11,188 nucleotides of DNA from Nitrospiraceae bacterium (GCA_020354155.1 CP070644.1:1418316-1429503), one strand, 5' to 3'. Positions 1-7,574 are shown, counted from the first letter of the stretch. The notes: generated by a model from the sequence alone, not told the origin. Numbers and translations are program-made.

Positions 1-134
1 GTTACCGATGAAAACTCCAGTACTTCACGTACTTTGGATATGTCTATTGCAAAGACTTCTGCATCCAGTTTGAAGGTAAGGCACTGGACTACTTCTGTTA
101 TACTGTCTGTTGCTGAATTCATGCTGTCAAGCAT
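1..134 (-). CDS. cheW: CheW chemotaxis coupling protein (5' part only)
   Basis: Only the first 44 codons are inside the window; the gene runs off the left edge. Reading starts at the ATG whose complement is 132-134, with an AGGAG ribosome binding site at 141-145, 6 nt away. The peptide begins MLDSMNSATDSITEVVQ and continues with CLTFKLDAEVFAIDISKVREV and LEFSSVT. The run 'fxLdxexFaIdIskVrEVle' is the classic first beta-strands of the CheW SH3-like fold. CheW is a cytoplasmic adaptor that links MCP tips to the CheA P5 domain. It is the next gene after the two MCPs on the same strand, 61 nt past the stop of the nearer one. A second in-frame ATG four codons in (122) lacks as good a binding site. 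A stand-alone CheW is much more likely than a CheV, but the missing C-terminus prevents exclusion of a fused receiver domain. Confidence 0.88.
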   Translation of the reverse strand, partial: MLDSMNSATDSITEVVQCLTFKLDAEVFAIDISKVREVLEFSSV

Positions 135-140
135 AGTTCG

Positions 141-145
141 CTCCT
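141..145 (-). promoter_or_regulatory. Shine-Dalgarno site of cheW
   Basis: AGGAG on the minus strand, 6 nt before the ATG at 134. It fixes the cheW start and shows that cheW can be translated independently of the upstream MCP gene. Confidence 0.7.
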
Positions 146-156
146 GTTATTTGCTG

Positions 157-180
157 CCTGGTTATCTGCAGATAACCAGG
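157..180 (-). repeat. Perfect 24-bp palindrome between MCP gene and cheW
   Basis: The 12-nt arm CCTGGTTATCTG is followed directly by its exact reverse complement CAGATAACCAGG. It lies 15 nt after the MCP stop codon and 11 nt before the cheW ribosome binding site. As RNA it would fold into a hairpin with at most a 4-nt loop. There is no run of U after it in the direction of transcription, so it does not look like an ordinary intrinsic terminator. An intercistronic mRNA stability or processing element, an attenuator that reduces cheW expression, or a dimeric protein operator are the options; the sequence alone cannot choose. Confidence 0.6.
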
Positions 181-195
181 TATTGTTTATTAAAA

Positions 196-1833
196 TCAGT
201 ATCTTTCAAATTCATCATCAGTGATCCTGTCTTTATCAACCATATCGAGCTGAACGCCTGACATGGCTGACGAGCCCCCGTACTGAGCTGAACCGGCTGG
301 TGAAGCCTGTTTTCCAGTTTCCGGGTTGCCCGAGCGTGTGTACGTCCTCTCATTGAAGATATCATCCCTGACAGAATGAGATAATTCAGTATTGGAATGT
401 CCTATTTTAAAAAAGGATATTGTATTCTGCAGCTGTTCTGCCTGGCTCGACAGTTCCTCGGATGTCGATGACATTTCTTCTGCGGCACCGGCATTCTGCT
501 GTATAATACTGTCCAGCTGCTGGATGGCTTTATTGATCTGGTTGGCCCCGCTGTTCTGCTCATTGCTTGCAGCGCTGATTTCCTGGACCAGTTCAGCTGT
601 TTTCTGAATATCGGGCACCATGCTTGAAAGCATTTCACCTGCCCGCTCTGCAATTTCAACACTTGAAGAAGAGAGTTCACTGATCTCAGCAGCAGCGGTC
701 TGACTGCGCTCGGCAAGTTTTCTGACTTCTGCTGCTACAACTGCAAATCCCTTTCCATGCTCCCCGGCCCGCGCAGCCTCAATGGCAGCATTTAAGGCAA
801 GCAGGTTCGTCTGACGGGCTATCTCCTCTATTATTGAAGTTTTTGCTGCAATGTCCTTCATGGCATTGACTGACTCTGCAACTGCTTTACCGCTATGCTC
901 GGCATCTATCGCCGCCTTACCGGCGATCTTCTCTGTCTGCAGTGCATTGTCTGCGTTCTGCCTGATGTTTGCAGTCATCTCCTCCATGGAAGAAGATGCT
1001 TCTTCAGCAGAGGCAGCCTGTTCTGTAGCACCCTCGGACATGCGTGCAGCAGTACTGCTCATCTGCTGGCTTCCCATGGTGACATTATTTGACGATATTT
1101 GCACCTCTTCAATGATTGATCGAAGCTTGTCTCCCATTCTGGCAAATGAGAGAGCCAGCTGGCCGAATTCATCATTCCCGGATTCATTTATCTTGAACGT
1201 TAGCTGGCCGTCCTCAAATTTCCTGAACATTTCTTTAAAGTTTCTTATTGGTCTGCTGATAGACTGGTAAAGGTTATAAAGCAGAAAGGACATGCATGCC
1301 AGGATGAAACCATTTAAGATATTGATGGCTTTTTGCATCGTTTTCGTTGTTCTGTCGGCTATCTTGTGAGCCTTGTCAGCAAGGGACTCAACGAGTGAGA
1401 GAATCGATTCAGTTTCTGTAATGAGCCTGCCAAAGGTAAGCATCGCCTGATCATTGTTCATGCTTATCTCATTTATTTTTAGAAAAGAGGATATTCCCCT
1501 CTTCACAGCTGTCCACTGAGGATGAAGCTTCTGCGTAATATTCTGCTTCATCTCTTTATCCTCCACAGTATTCATGACTAGCTGATGGATTGTGTCAAAC
1601 TGTTCCATGTTGTGCTCTGTAAGCTGGATGGAGAGAGGCTCACCCTCGTCGATAATAAACTCATTGATCCCTCTCAGTATTCCCTGAAGATACATTGATT
1701 CCTGTTCCAGCGATCTGACCATGCTTATTTTTTCCATAGTATTCCGGTGTCCTAACCATGATGCACTCACGGTCAGCAGAAATAGGAACAGCAGAAAGCA
1801 GGAGGCAGCTATCAGTTTTCTTTTAATACTCAT
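196..1833 (-). CDS. Methyl-accepting chemotaxis protein (distal copy of tandem pair)
   Basis: A 545-residue transmembrane chemoreceptor. Visible parts in order: short cytoplasmic N-terminus, TM1 about residues 8-28, a mostly helical periplasmic sensor region about 29-169, TM2 about 170-188, HAMP domain about 189-242 (SRPIRNF near its start, NDEFGQLALSF near its end), then the coiled-coil signalling domain about 243-477 with the hairpin tip EEIARQTNLLALNAAIEAAR at 336-355. A flexible tail of about 63 residues ends in EFERY, which resembles the NWETF-type CheR-tethering pentapeptide (aromatic, acid, any, aromatic). The start is supported by GAGGT 7 nt upstream of the ATG. The gene begins 35 nt after the stop of the other MCP, so they are co-transcribed. 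The signalling half is nearly the same as in its neighbour, while the sensor half is unrelated, so the two should feed different stimuli into one array. The ligand is unknown. Confidence 0.93.
   Translation of the reverse strand: MSIKRKLIAASCFLLFLFLLTVSASWLGHRNTMEKISMVRSLEQESMYLQGILRGINEFIIDEGEPLSIQLTEHNMEQFDTIHQLVMNTVEDKEMKQNITQKLHPQWTAVKRGISSFLKINEISMNNDQAMLTFGRLITETESILSLVESLADKAHKIADRTTKTMQKAINILNGFILACMSFLLYNLYQSISRPIRNFKEMFRKFEDGQLTFKINESGNDEFGQLALSFARMGDKLRSIIEEVQISSNNVTMGSQQMSSTAARMSEGATEQAASAEEASSSMEEMTANIRQNADNALQTEKIAGKAAIDAEHSGKAVAESVNAMKDIAAKTSIIEEIARQTNLLALNAAIEAARAGEHGKGFAVVAAEVRKLAERSQTAAAEISELSSSSVEIAERAGEMLSSMVPDIQKTAELVQEISAASNEQNSGANQINKAIQQLDSIIQQNAGAAEEMSSTSEELSSQAEQLQNTISFFKIGHSNTELSHSVRDDIFNERTYTRSGNPETGKQASPAGSAQYGGSSAMSGVQLDMVDKDRITDDEFERY
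403..1044 (-). repeat. Direct repeat copy A (MCP signalling domain)
   Basis: Covers residues 264-477 of the distal MCP. It aligns without any insertion or deletion with 2079-2720 in the neighbouring MCP gene (residue offset of exactly 12). Long stretches are identical at the protein level and close at the DNA level around the hairpin tip. It marks a tandem gene duplication or conversion limited to the signalling half. Confidence 0.8.
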
Positions 1834-1868
1834 AGTATCGACCTCATTTCCGGTATAATTGAAAACAA

Positions 1869-3473
1869 CTAATATTTTTCAAATTCATCATCTGTATGGC
1901 CATCGCTTTCATCCATATTCAGCGCAAACCCCGGTTCGTTCATGCCCTCAAGTGACTTTGGCGGCGCTTCATCGGATAGTATTGTTTCCTCACCCAAACT
2001 GAAAGACGGATTAACAATATTCTTGGCAAGGGATATGTTATTTGTACTGGCATGGTCTGCTTCATTACCGTTCTTGCTTATTTTGAAAAAACCAACAGTC
2101 CTCTGCAATAATTCTGCCTGGCCTGCCAGTTCTATTGAGGTAGAGGACATGTCCTCTGCAGCACCGGCGTTTCTTTGTATTACACTGTCCAGCTGCTGTA
2201 TTGCCCTGTTTATCTGGTTCGCCCCGTTATTTTGCTCATTGCAGGCTGCACTGATTTCCTGAACAAGTTCAGCGGTTCTCTGTATGTCAGGTACCATCTT
2301 GGAAAGCATGTCACCGGCATTTTCTGCAACGTCAACACTTGACGTGGAAAGCTCACTTATTTCTGCAGCAGCAACCTGACTTCTTTCGGCCAGTTTTCTT
2401 ACCTCTGCTGCTACCACGGCAAATCCCTTGCCATGTTCCCCTGCCCGTGCAGCTTCAATGGCAGCATTTAAGGCAAGCAGGTTCGTCTGGCGGGCTATTT
2501 CCTCGATTATTGAGGTTTTTGCCGCAATATCCTTCATTGCACTGACTGCCTTAGCTACGGCGTTACCACTATGTTCGGCATCGACTGCAGCTTTCCCGGC
2601 GATTTTTTCTGTCTGAAGGGCATTCTCTGCATTCTGCCGAATGTTGGCCGTCATCTCCTGCATTGCCGAAGATGCCTCCTCGGCAGAAGCAGCCTGCTCG
2701 GTGGCTCCTCCACTGAGTCTGTCTGACATGGTAGAAAGACTTGAACTTGCATATAAGACGTTTGCAACATTGGATTTGACATTTAATATGACATTCTGAA
2801 TATTAGCAATGAACTTATTAAACCACTCGGCCAGGTTTCCAATTTCATCATTGCTGTCTATGGTAAGTCGTTTCGTCAGATCCCCGTCACCCTCAGCAAC
2901 ATCTCTTATTCTGTCTACCGTTGCTTTGACTCGACGGATAATGACCTGCCGGGCAATGAACAAAACACCTATGGTTATAATCAGTGATGAGGCAAGGATG
3001 CTCAGAACGACAATCTTGAAATTTGCCCTTATATTTTGTGACAGTATTGATCTGTTGTAACCAACTTTGAGACGGGCGAGAGTGTTGCCTTGTTCATCCT
3101 GGATATTGCGTTCATACAGTATTAATGACGATGTATCTTCAGGGATGGCGGAAGTCTCGATTAAAGGCTCATTGCTTGGGCTATAGAACATGGCAAATTC
3201 TACTTCAGGATCTCTTTCCAGTGCCTTTGCAAACTTTTCGAAATCGGTAAAATCAAAGAGTGCAAAGTAGTCAGTACCGACTCTGCTCACAAAATCAGCC
3301 AGGGAATTTCCCTTTGAATCCATCATCGCCCTGATTGTTGCATTATTGCTCGTGGCCATGAATAATCCCAGACAGGAAAAGAGAATTATTGACAGGGCAA
3401 GAGTGGGAAGGAGAAATTTTTTGCTGATGGTGTTGAAAATGTCGAGCATCTTCATCATTGTTCTCGCAATCAT
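1869..3473 (-). CDS. Methyl-accepting chemotaxis protein (proximal copy of tandem pair)
   Basis: A 534-residue chemoreceptor. TM1 lies about residues 20-40, followed by a periplasmic domain about 41-150 of mixed alpha/beta character ending in ARLKVGYNRSILSQN, which suggests a small single-Cache/PAS-like sensor; TM2 is about 152-174 and HAMP about 175-228 (GDLTKRL and SNDEIGNLAEWF). The signalling domain is about 229-465 with the conserved tip EEIARQTNLLALNAA at 324-338. The tail of about 64 residues ends in EFEKY, parallel to EFERY of its neighbour and again like a CheR tether. The first ATG has no clear ribosome binding site, and ATG codons at residues 6, 7 and 9 are possible alternatives. 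A sigma-28-like promoter lies 89 nt upstream. The signal sensed is unknown; nearness to the binding-protein gene upstream allows, but does not prove, that this protein docks to one of the MCPs. Confidence 0.93.
   Translation of the reverse strand: MIARTMMKMLDIFNTISKKFLLPTLALSIILFSCLGLFMATSNNATIRAMMDSKGNSLADFVSRVGTDYFALFDFTDFEKFAKALERDPEVEFAMFYSPSNEPLIETSAIPEDTSSLILYERNIQDEQGNTLARLKVGYNRSILSQNIRANFKIVVLSILASSLIITIGVLFIARQVIIRRVKATVDRIRDVAEGDGDLTKRLTIDSNDEIGNLAEWFNKFIANIQNVILNVKSNVANVLYASSSLSTMSDRLSGGATEQAASAEEASSAMQEMTANIRQNAENALQTEKIAGKAAVDAEHSGNAVAKAVSAMKDIAAKTSIIEEIARQTNLLALNAAIEAARAGEHGKGFAVVAAEVRKLAERSQVAAAEISELSTSSVDVAENAGDMLSKMVPDIQRTAELVQEISAACNEQNNGANQINRAIQQLDSVIQRNAGAAEDMSSTSIELAGQAELLQRTVGFFKISKNGNEADHASTNNISLAKNIVNPSFSLGEETILSDEAPPKSLEGMNEPGFALNMDESDGHTDDEFEKY
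2079..2720 (-). repeat. Direct repeat copy B (MCP signalling domain)
   Basis: Covers residues 252-465 of the proximal MCP and pairs with 403-1044 without gaps. Outside this segment (sensor domain, TM, HAMP, tail) the two genes diverge, except for the shared last residues TDDEFE(K/R)Y. Confidence 0.8.
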
Positions 3474-3561
3474 TTCTATGCCACGCCCCCCGTTTCCACA
3501 ACCGGAACAGGGGAGACATGTCCCTTATGCAGCAGAGCTGAATTCAGGGATGCTCTCACTG

Positions 3562-3588
3562 TTTTCGGTTGAAGAAATATTGTGTTTA
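3562..3588 (-). promoter_or_regulatory. Putative sigma-28 (FliA-type) promoter for mcp-mcp-cheW
   Basis: On the minus strand TAAA (3585-3588), exactly 15 nt, then ACCGAAAA (3562-3569). The enterobacterial sigma-28 consensus is TAAA-N15-GCCGATAA, so the -35 core is perfect and the -10 matches 6 of 8. It lies in the 140-nt gap between the binding-protein gene and the first MCP gene, leaving a leader of roughly 80 nt. A second match with exactly the same geometry stands before the STAS-cheA part of the cluster, which strengthens both. Confidence 0.55.
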
Positions 3589-3613
3589 TAATTATTTTCA
3601 ACTTCTGTCTCCT

Positions 3614-4531
3614 CTATTCAATAACATTGGTTGCCGAGTCCCTTATGTCTTCAGGAATATTCAATCCAATCGTCTGAGCCTCGTTGAGATTGATAGTAGT
3701 TTCAATATGTTTTGGGTCTGCAATAGGGATAGCAGACACTTTGGTTCCTTCTATTATTTTGTTCACTGCATCAGCCAGTTTTTCCCCCTGTTCCTTTGTA
3801 TCTGCTGAAACAGTAAGAAGAACGCCGTGATTTTCTCCTCCACCGATTATTGCCGCCAGAGGTATCTTGTCCCGCCGTGCAATAGAAACAATGTCATTCA
3901 GCTTCAGCATTGCCGCGCTGCACGATGTTAATAAAATGGCATCTACCCCTTTTATTAGTTTTGTATCAATTGAGCCCTTCACAGCGAAGAGGACAGATTC
4001 AAATCCAACTGACTTTGCATCTTTTTGAATCTGGCGCGTCTGTAAGATAGTATCTTTCTCCGATTTCCCAAGGATGACTCCGAGTTTTGAACCCTTCGAC
4101 AGTTTTTTCAGTTTTTTCAGAATATTCTTGACCGAGACGGTTGAACTGATACCGGTGGCATTTTTCCCGGCTATCTGCATTGCCGCGGGATCGTATACAC
4201 CGGCAAATACAATGGGAATATCAGAAGTGGCCTTCATTGTTGTCAATGTTGCAGGAGTGCCATAGGAAATGATCATGTCAGAACCCAGGGTGACCAGTTT
4301 CCTGGCCGAATTCGTCCATGACATGGCATTTGGCATCGGTGTTTGAAGGACAATTTCATGGTTATGCTTGAAGTTCTCAAGGAAGGTCTTATGAATCTCC
4401 CGGTAATACTGAATGTCCCCCGTCATTATGACGCCGATTTGACTGGCATAGGCAATAGTACAGAAAAGCGCGATCATCAGCTGTGCGAGGAAAGTACGCC
4501 AGACATATTTTATTATCATTTTTATTCCCAT
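3614..4531 (-). CDS. Orphan ABC-type periplasmic substrate-binding protein (ABC_sub_bind/TrpX-like)
   Basis: A 305-residue exported protein. A signal peptide covers about residues 1-29 with likely cleavage after AYA; there is no lipobox. The mature part begins IGVIMTGDIQYYREI and shows the two-lobe plan of PF04392-type binding proteins: GSDMIISYGTPATLT and IPIVFAGVYDP in lobe 1, a hinge near TGISSTVSVKNIL, GSKLGVILGKSEKD and GVDAILLTSCSA in lobe 2, and the family-like C-terminal run INLNEAQTIGLNIPEDI. Relatives bind small ligands, in some cases aromatic amino acids, for ABC uptake or as sensors. No permease or ATPase gene is present in the window, so it may serve another purpose, for example presenting ligand to an MCP or assisting the neighbouring conduit. 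Its start overlaps the end of the barrel gene by 10 nt, without a strong ribosome binding site, pointing to translational coupling. An ATG at residue 5 is an alternative start. Confidence 0.8.
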   Translation of the reverse strand: MGIKMIIKYVWRTFLAQLMIALFCTIAYASQIGVIMTGDIQYYREIHKTFLENFKHNHEIVLQTPMPNAMSWTNSARKLVTLGSDMIISYGTPATLTTMKATSDIPIVFAGVYDPAAMQIAGKNATGISSTVSVKNILKKLKKLSKGSKLGVILGKSEKDTILQTRQIQKDAKSVGFESVLFAVKGSIDTKLIKGVDAILLTSCSAAMLKLNDIVSIARRDKIPLAAIIGGGENHGVLLTVSADTKEQGEKLADAVNKIIEGTKVSAIPIADPKHIETTINLNEAQTIGLNIPEDIRDSATNVIE

Positions 4532-6534
4532 CGTTTCATTAATTTCAGGAGGATGATAAATCCGTCCCCGTCAAGGTTCTCGTCATAAATATTATCCAGG
4601 ACATCATCGAAGTCATGATATTCGAATTCAACAATACATGAGCCTGTCTTCATACAGGAATAATCAGCCACAAGGCGATATGCGGTGTCTTTTATTTCCT
4701 GCCTTGAAAAGGTCTCAATCGGGACTGCACTCAGGGTGTTCAGACTGTTTGTAAGAAAGGAGCTCGTGCTTTTCGTATAATGGACCTCTGCCAGAAGGTT
4801 AACAGTGTCTTTCGGCATAATATTCAGAGAAGCTGAATACACATGGGCCTTCTCTTCCATGGGTACGCCGAAATCCGTAAGGGTGATAGTACCATTGGAA
4901 TTATGTCCTACAATATCCTGTGTGATCTTGTATCGCAAGTAGCTGTAGCCCGGTGTAAAGGAAACCATATCTGTGACGAGGAAGGTACCGCTTGCCAGAA
5001 AGTTATCTGTCCTCACCTCCCGCTTGTCCGGCTCCGGGGCATCTACATAATTCAGGTCAGTGCGCTTGTCCTTTGAAATGGTGTATGATGCAAAGAGACT
5101 CGCTCTGGCAGATGGGGTCCATGACAGTGATGCTGTTCCCTTATTGGAGTGGCTGGGTTCAGTGTTGTATGACGGATTGCTGACATCTAAATAGGTGTAT
5201 TCACCTCTCATTTCCACGTCTTTGATGAGGCGTGAATCAGCGGACACTGATATTGAATTTTTTTTGGTTTTCGGTACCACCATGTGCCACTTTGTATTAT
5301 CAGTCGGGTCAGTTGTTGTATTTGTCCGTTCCTTTTGATTGAACGTATATGCGGCTTTTACCGTCAGTTTTGGTATTGGCTTATAGCGGCCCTTCAGAGA
5401 CACAGTGTCAGTCTTTGATGAGATAGACGGTCTTACCCCTGTATAAATGGTAGTGATGCCGGCTGTATTGGTAATGGAAGCAGTAGCGGGATTTGTCCTG
5501 TCTATCTCTCTGTGGGCATACTTGAGGAAGAAGGCAAGATTGTTCTTTGGGAACCATGACAGGGAACCGGAACCGTGGGATATATCCGTCGATGCACCAC
5601 TGTAGCGGTTGTCTCCGTCTTTTTGGGTATATGTGGCAGAAGCAACAAGTCTTCCCGTGAATGATGTATGCAGTTTGATGGTGTCAGAGGAGCTTTCAAA
5701 TTCCGAAATAAGATTATGGGGATATGTTCCAGGCGGGCGACCTCCTCCTGCTGTAAAGGTATCATAGAGGACACTTTGACCGCCGACGTCAAATCTCACC
5801 TCTCTGTGCGACAGATCAGCCTCCAGGGTGCCAAGATTGGCATTGACGCCGAAGGTGATATCCTGTGTTTTCCAGTCAATTTCCCTGCTTTGCGTAAGTC
5901 GTTGGAGATTGGGGAAATGGTAGCCAGACCCGTAGATACTCCTCTGCTGCTGATCTCCCTCTCGTGAACGAAAAAAAGCTTTTATGTATGAGTGCATGGG
6001 AAAATTCGGGGCGTGATATACCAAATCTATATGATTGAATGATGTTTTTACCCCGTATTTCCTGCCAGGGTCATTGATAACAATGCCGGGACTCCCGGCA
6101 TCCGTATCAATGAGTTGGATATTTTCAAGGTTATGATATGAGGTGTTGTTAAACCACCGGAAACGGGCCATTGATTTATAGCTGTAACGAAAATCAGCAG
6201 TGTAATCCTTTTCGTTTTTAAAATCCAGATCAAAGTGGAGAAAATGGGGATACTTGAAATTTCTCCACTCGCCGCCGAATACTGGGTAGTCCTCAAGATA
6301 TTCATATTCAAAGGACTTTTCTGAGCCGTCGACATCAACAAACCTGTAGCCCAAATAAAGCATTGCCTCGGGTTCGATCACAGGAAACTTATATTCTTCC
6401 GGCGTCTCCTCGCTTTCAAGGCCAAGCATGGCCAAATCAATCTCTTCCGTATCTGCTGCAAAAGTTATGTTTCCCGTAAGAATGAAGCAGCAGAGGATCA
6501 ATATGGTGTATTTGAGTATTTTCATGGTCTTCAA
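4522..6534 (-). CDS. MtrB/PioB-family decaheme-associated outer-membrane beta-barrel
   Basis: A 670-residue outer-membrane protein. It has an N-terminal signal peptide (hydrophobic ILKYTILILCCFILTG, cleavage near ITFA/AD at about residue 27) and then many alternating amphipathic strands rich in Tyr, Phe, Ser and Thr typical of a large barrel, such as LVASATYTQKDGDNRYSGAS and TVKAAYTFNQKERTN. The protein ends with a strand closing in RWE. MtrB/PioB proteins form a sheath around a decaheme cytochrome and carry electrons across the outer membrane. The gene lies directly after the decaheme cytochrome gene, the usual MtrA-MtrB order, and overlaps it by 3 nt (TTG start within the stop region). The TTG at 6534 is preferred because GGAGGG lies 10 nt upstream; an ATG at 6525 would remove three residues. 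The N-terminal CXXC of some Shewanella MtrB proteins is absent. The family call rests on length, barrel character and context, not on a profile search. Confidence 0.78.
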   Translation of the reverse strand: MKTMKILKYTILILCCFILTGNITFAADTEEIDLAMLGLESEETPEEYKFPVIEPEAMLYLGYRFVDVDGSEKSFEYEYLEDYPVFGGEWRNFKYPHFLHFDLDFKNEKDYTADFRYSYKSMARFRWFNNTSYHNLENIQLIDTDAGSPGIVINDPGRKYGVKTSFNHIDLVYHAPNFPMHSYIKAFFRSREGDQQQRSIYGSGYHFPNLQRLTQSREIDWKTQDITFGVNANLGTLEADLSHREVRFDVGGQSVLYDTFTAGGGRPPGTYPHNLISEFESSSDTIKLHTSFTGRLVASATYTQKDGDNRYSGASTDISHGSGSLSWFPKNNLAFFLKYAHREIDRTNPATASITNTAGITTIYTGVRPSISSKTDTVSLKGRYKPIPKLTVKAAYTFNQKERTNTTTDPTDNTKWHMVVPKTKKNSISVSADSRLIKDVEMRGEYTYLDVSNPSYNTEPSHSNKGTASLSWTPSARASLFASYTISKDKRTDLNYVDAPEPDKREVRTDNFLASGTFLVTDMVSFTPGYSYLRYKITQDIVGHNSNGTITLTDFGVPMEEKAHVYSASLNIMPKDTVNLLAEVHYTKSTSSFLTNSLNTLSAVPIETFSRQEIKDTAYRLVADYSCMKTGSCIVEFEYHDFDDVLDNIYDENLDGDGFIILLKLMKRWE

Positions 6535-7571
6535 TTGGTTAATGCCCTCCCCCCTCCTGACACCCCTGTTGACGGTAAGTCAGTACCATGAATCTGTGCA
6601 TGACAGTCAGTGCACCGTGTATGCCGTTTAGCAACCGCGTTAGCACTTGTAGCAGATAGTCTGTGCGTTGGATGGCACTGGAGACAGAGAAAGGGTACTT
6701 TCACTGTTAGCAGGTTGTTATTGACAGAGCCGTGCGGTCTGTGGCACCTTGTGCATTCATCGCCGTTGTCAGCGTGTTCAAAGACAAAGGGACCTGCCTT
6801 TTCGGCATGACACTTTGTACAGGTTTCTTTCACAGTTTCCTCTCGTAATGAGTTCTCACTAATAGTCCCATGGGGCTCATGACAATCTGTGCAGAAGACT
6901 CTTTTTTCCTTCACGGGGTGGTGACTGGGCAAGGAAAACTCAACAACCTGCTTCCTGTGACAGCGGGTGCACATGTCTTCAACGTCAACAGGTTCAGTGA
7001 CTAAGACGGGGCCTGCATGAAGATTATGGCAGTCATGGCAGGAGACATCATTAATTGAATGAGTTCCTGCATTCCAGTTATGGAGGTTGAAGGTTGCGTT
7101 TGCTGAATGACACTTCAGACAGACAAGAGACTGTGCCTGGGGAGGGAGACTCTTCAGATCGATCAGGGTGTCAGATTTACACTGAGTGATATGACCCGCT
7201 GCAGCATCTCTTTCAACTGTTTCAGGGGTCAGGCCAGCTACGGCAAGACTGCCGGGGCCATGGCAGGACTCACAGTTTACCAGCGGCAGATGTGACTCTG
7301 AGGAAATCTGGGCTCCCATGGTACTTGTTTCAAAGTCCCGTCGTAACTTGTCATGGAAGTGACATGCAGAAAGACAGTTATCATTCCCGATATAGTTGGC
7401 ATCAAGGCGACCCATAAGCATGGTTTCATAATCCTGCATGGGAATAATAGGCTTTGATTCCCTGAGTGTCTCACAACCCCAGAGGACCGAGACTATGAGC
7501 AGTGAAAACACCATGCTTTTCATGAATGCTTTTATGCCTGTTTTTCCTGTGAATGTAATTTTGTTTTCCAT
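6531..7571 (-). CDS. Decaheme c-type cytochrome, MtrA/DmsE-like
   Basis: A 346-residue exported multiheme cytochrome. Nine standard CXXCH heme motifs are visible at residues 100, 151, 178, 201, 227, 251, 273, 296 and 320 (first Cys), preceded by an unusual CLSACH (CX3CH) at 66-71, giving ten probable hemes, the number found in MtrA and DmsE (MtrA has about 333 residues). Additional His residues between motifs can serve as distal ligands. The hydrophobic stretch at 20-32 ends in LWGC, so Cys33 may be lipidated. The role inferred is electron transfer through the outer membrane inside the barrel encoded by the next gene. I chose the ATG at 7571 with AGAGGG just upstream over a GTG at 7583, which would leave no ribosome binding site. 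No surface cytochrome of the MtrC/OmcA type is visible here. The gene has its own putative promoter after a hairpin. Confidence 0.88.
   Translation of the reverse strand: MENKITFTGKTGIKAFMKSMVFSLLIVSVLWGCETLRESKPIIPMQDYETMLMGRLDANYIGNDNCLSACHFHDKLRRDFETSTMGAQISSESHLPLVNCESCHGPGSLAVAGLTPETVERDAAAGHITQCKSDTLIDLKSLPPQAQSLVCLKCHSANATFNLHNWNAGTHSINDVSCHDCHNLHAGPVLVTEPVDVEDMCTRCHRKQVVEFSLPSHHPVKEKRVFCTDCHEPHGTISENSLREETVKETCTKCHAEKAGPFVFEHADNGDECTRCHRPHGSVNNNLLTVKVPFLCLQCHPTHRLSATSANAVAKRHTRCTDCHAQIHGTDLPSTGVSGGGRALTN
6545..6550 (-). promoter_or_regulatory. Shine-Dalgarno GGAGGG for barrel gene
   Basis: GGAGGG on the minus strand lies inside the last codons of the cytochrome gene, 10 nt before the TTG at 6534 and 19 nt before the ATG at 6525. 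It favours the TTG start; a second AGGAGG is just upstream at 6553-6558. Confidence 0.45.
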
Positions 7572-7574
7572 GCG

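Noticed and set aside
851..1270. Open frame of 139 codons on the plus strand
   Set aside because: Antisense to the MCP signalling domain; MCP genes often give such Ala/Ser-rich antisense frames. A similar one exists over the other MCP.
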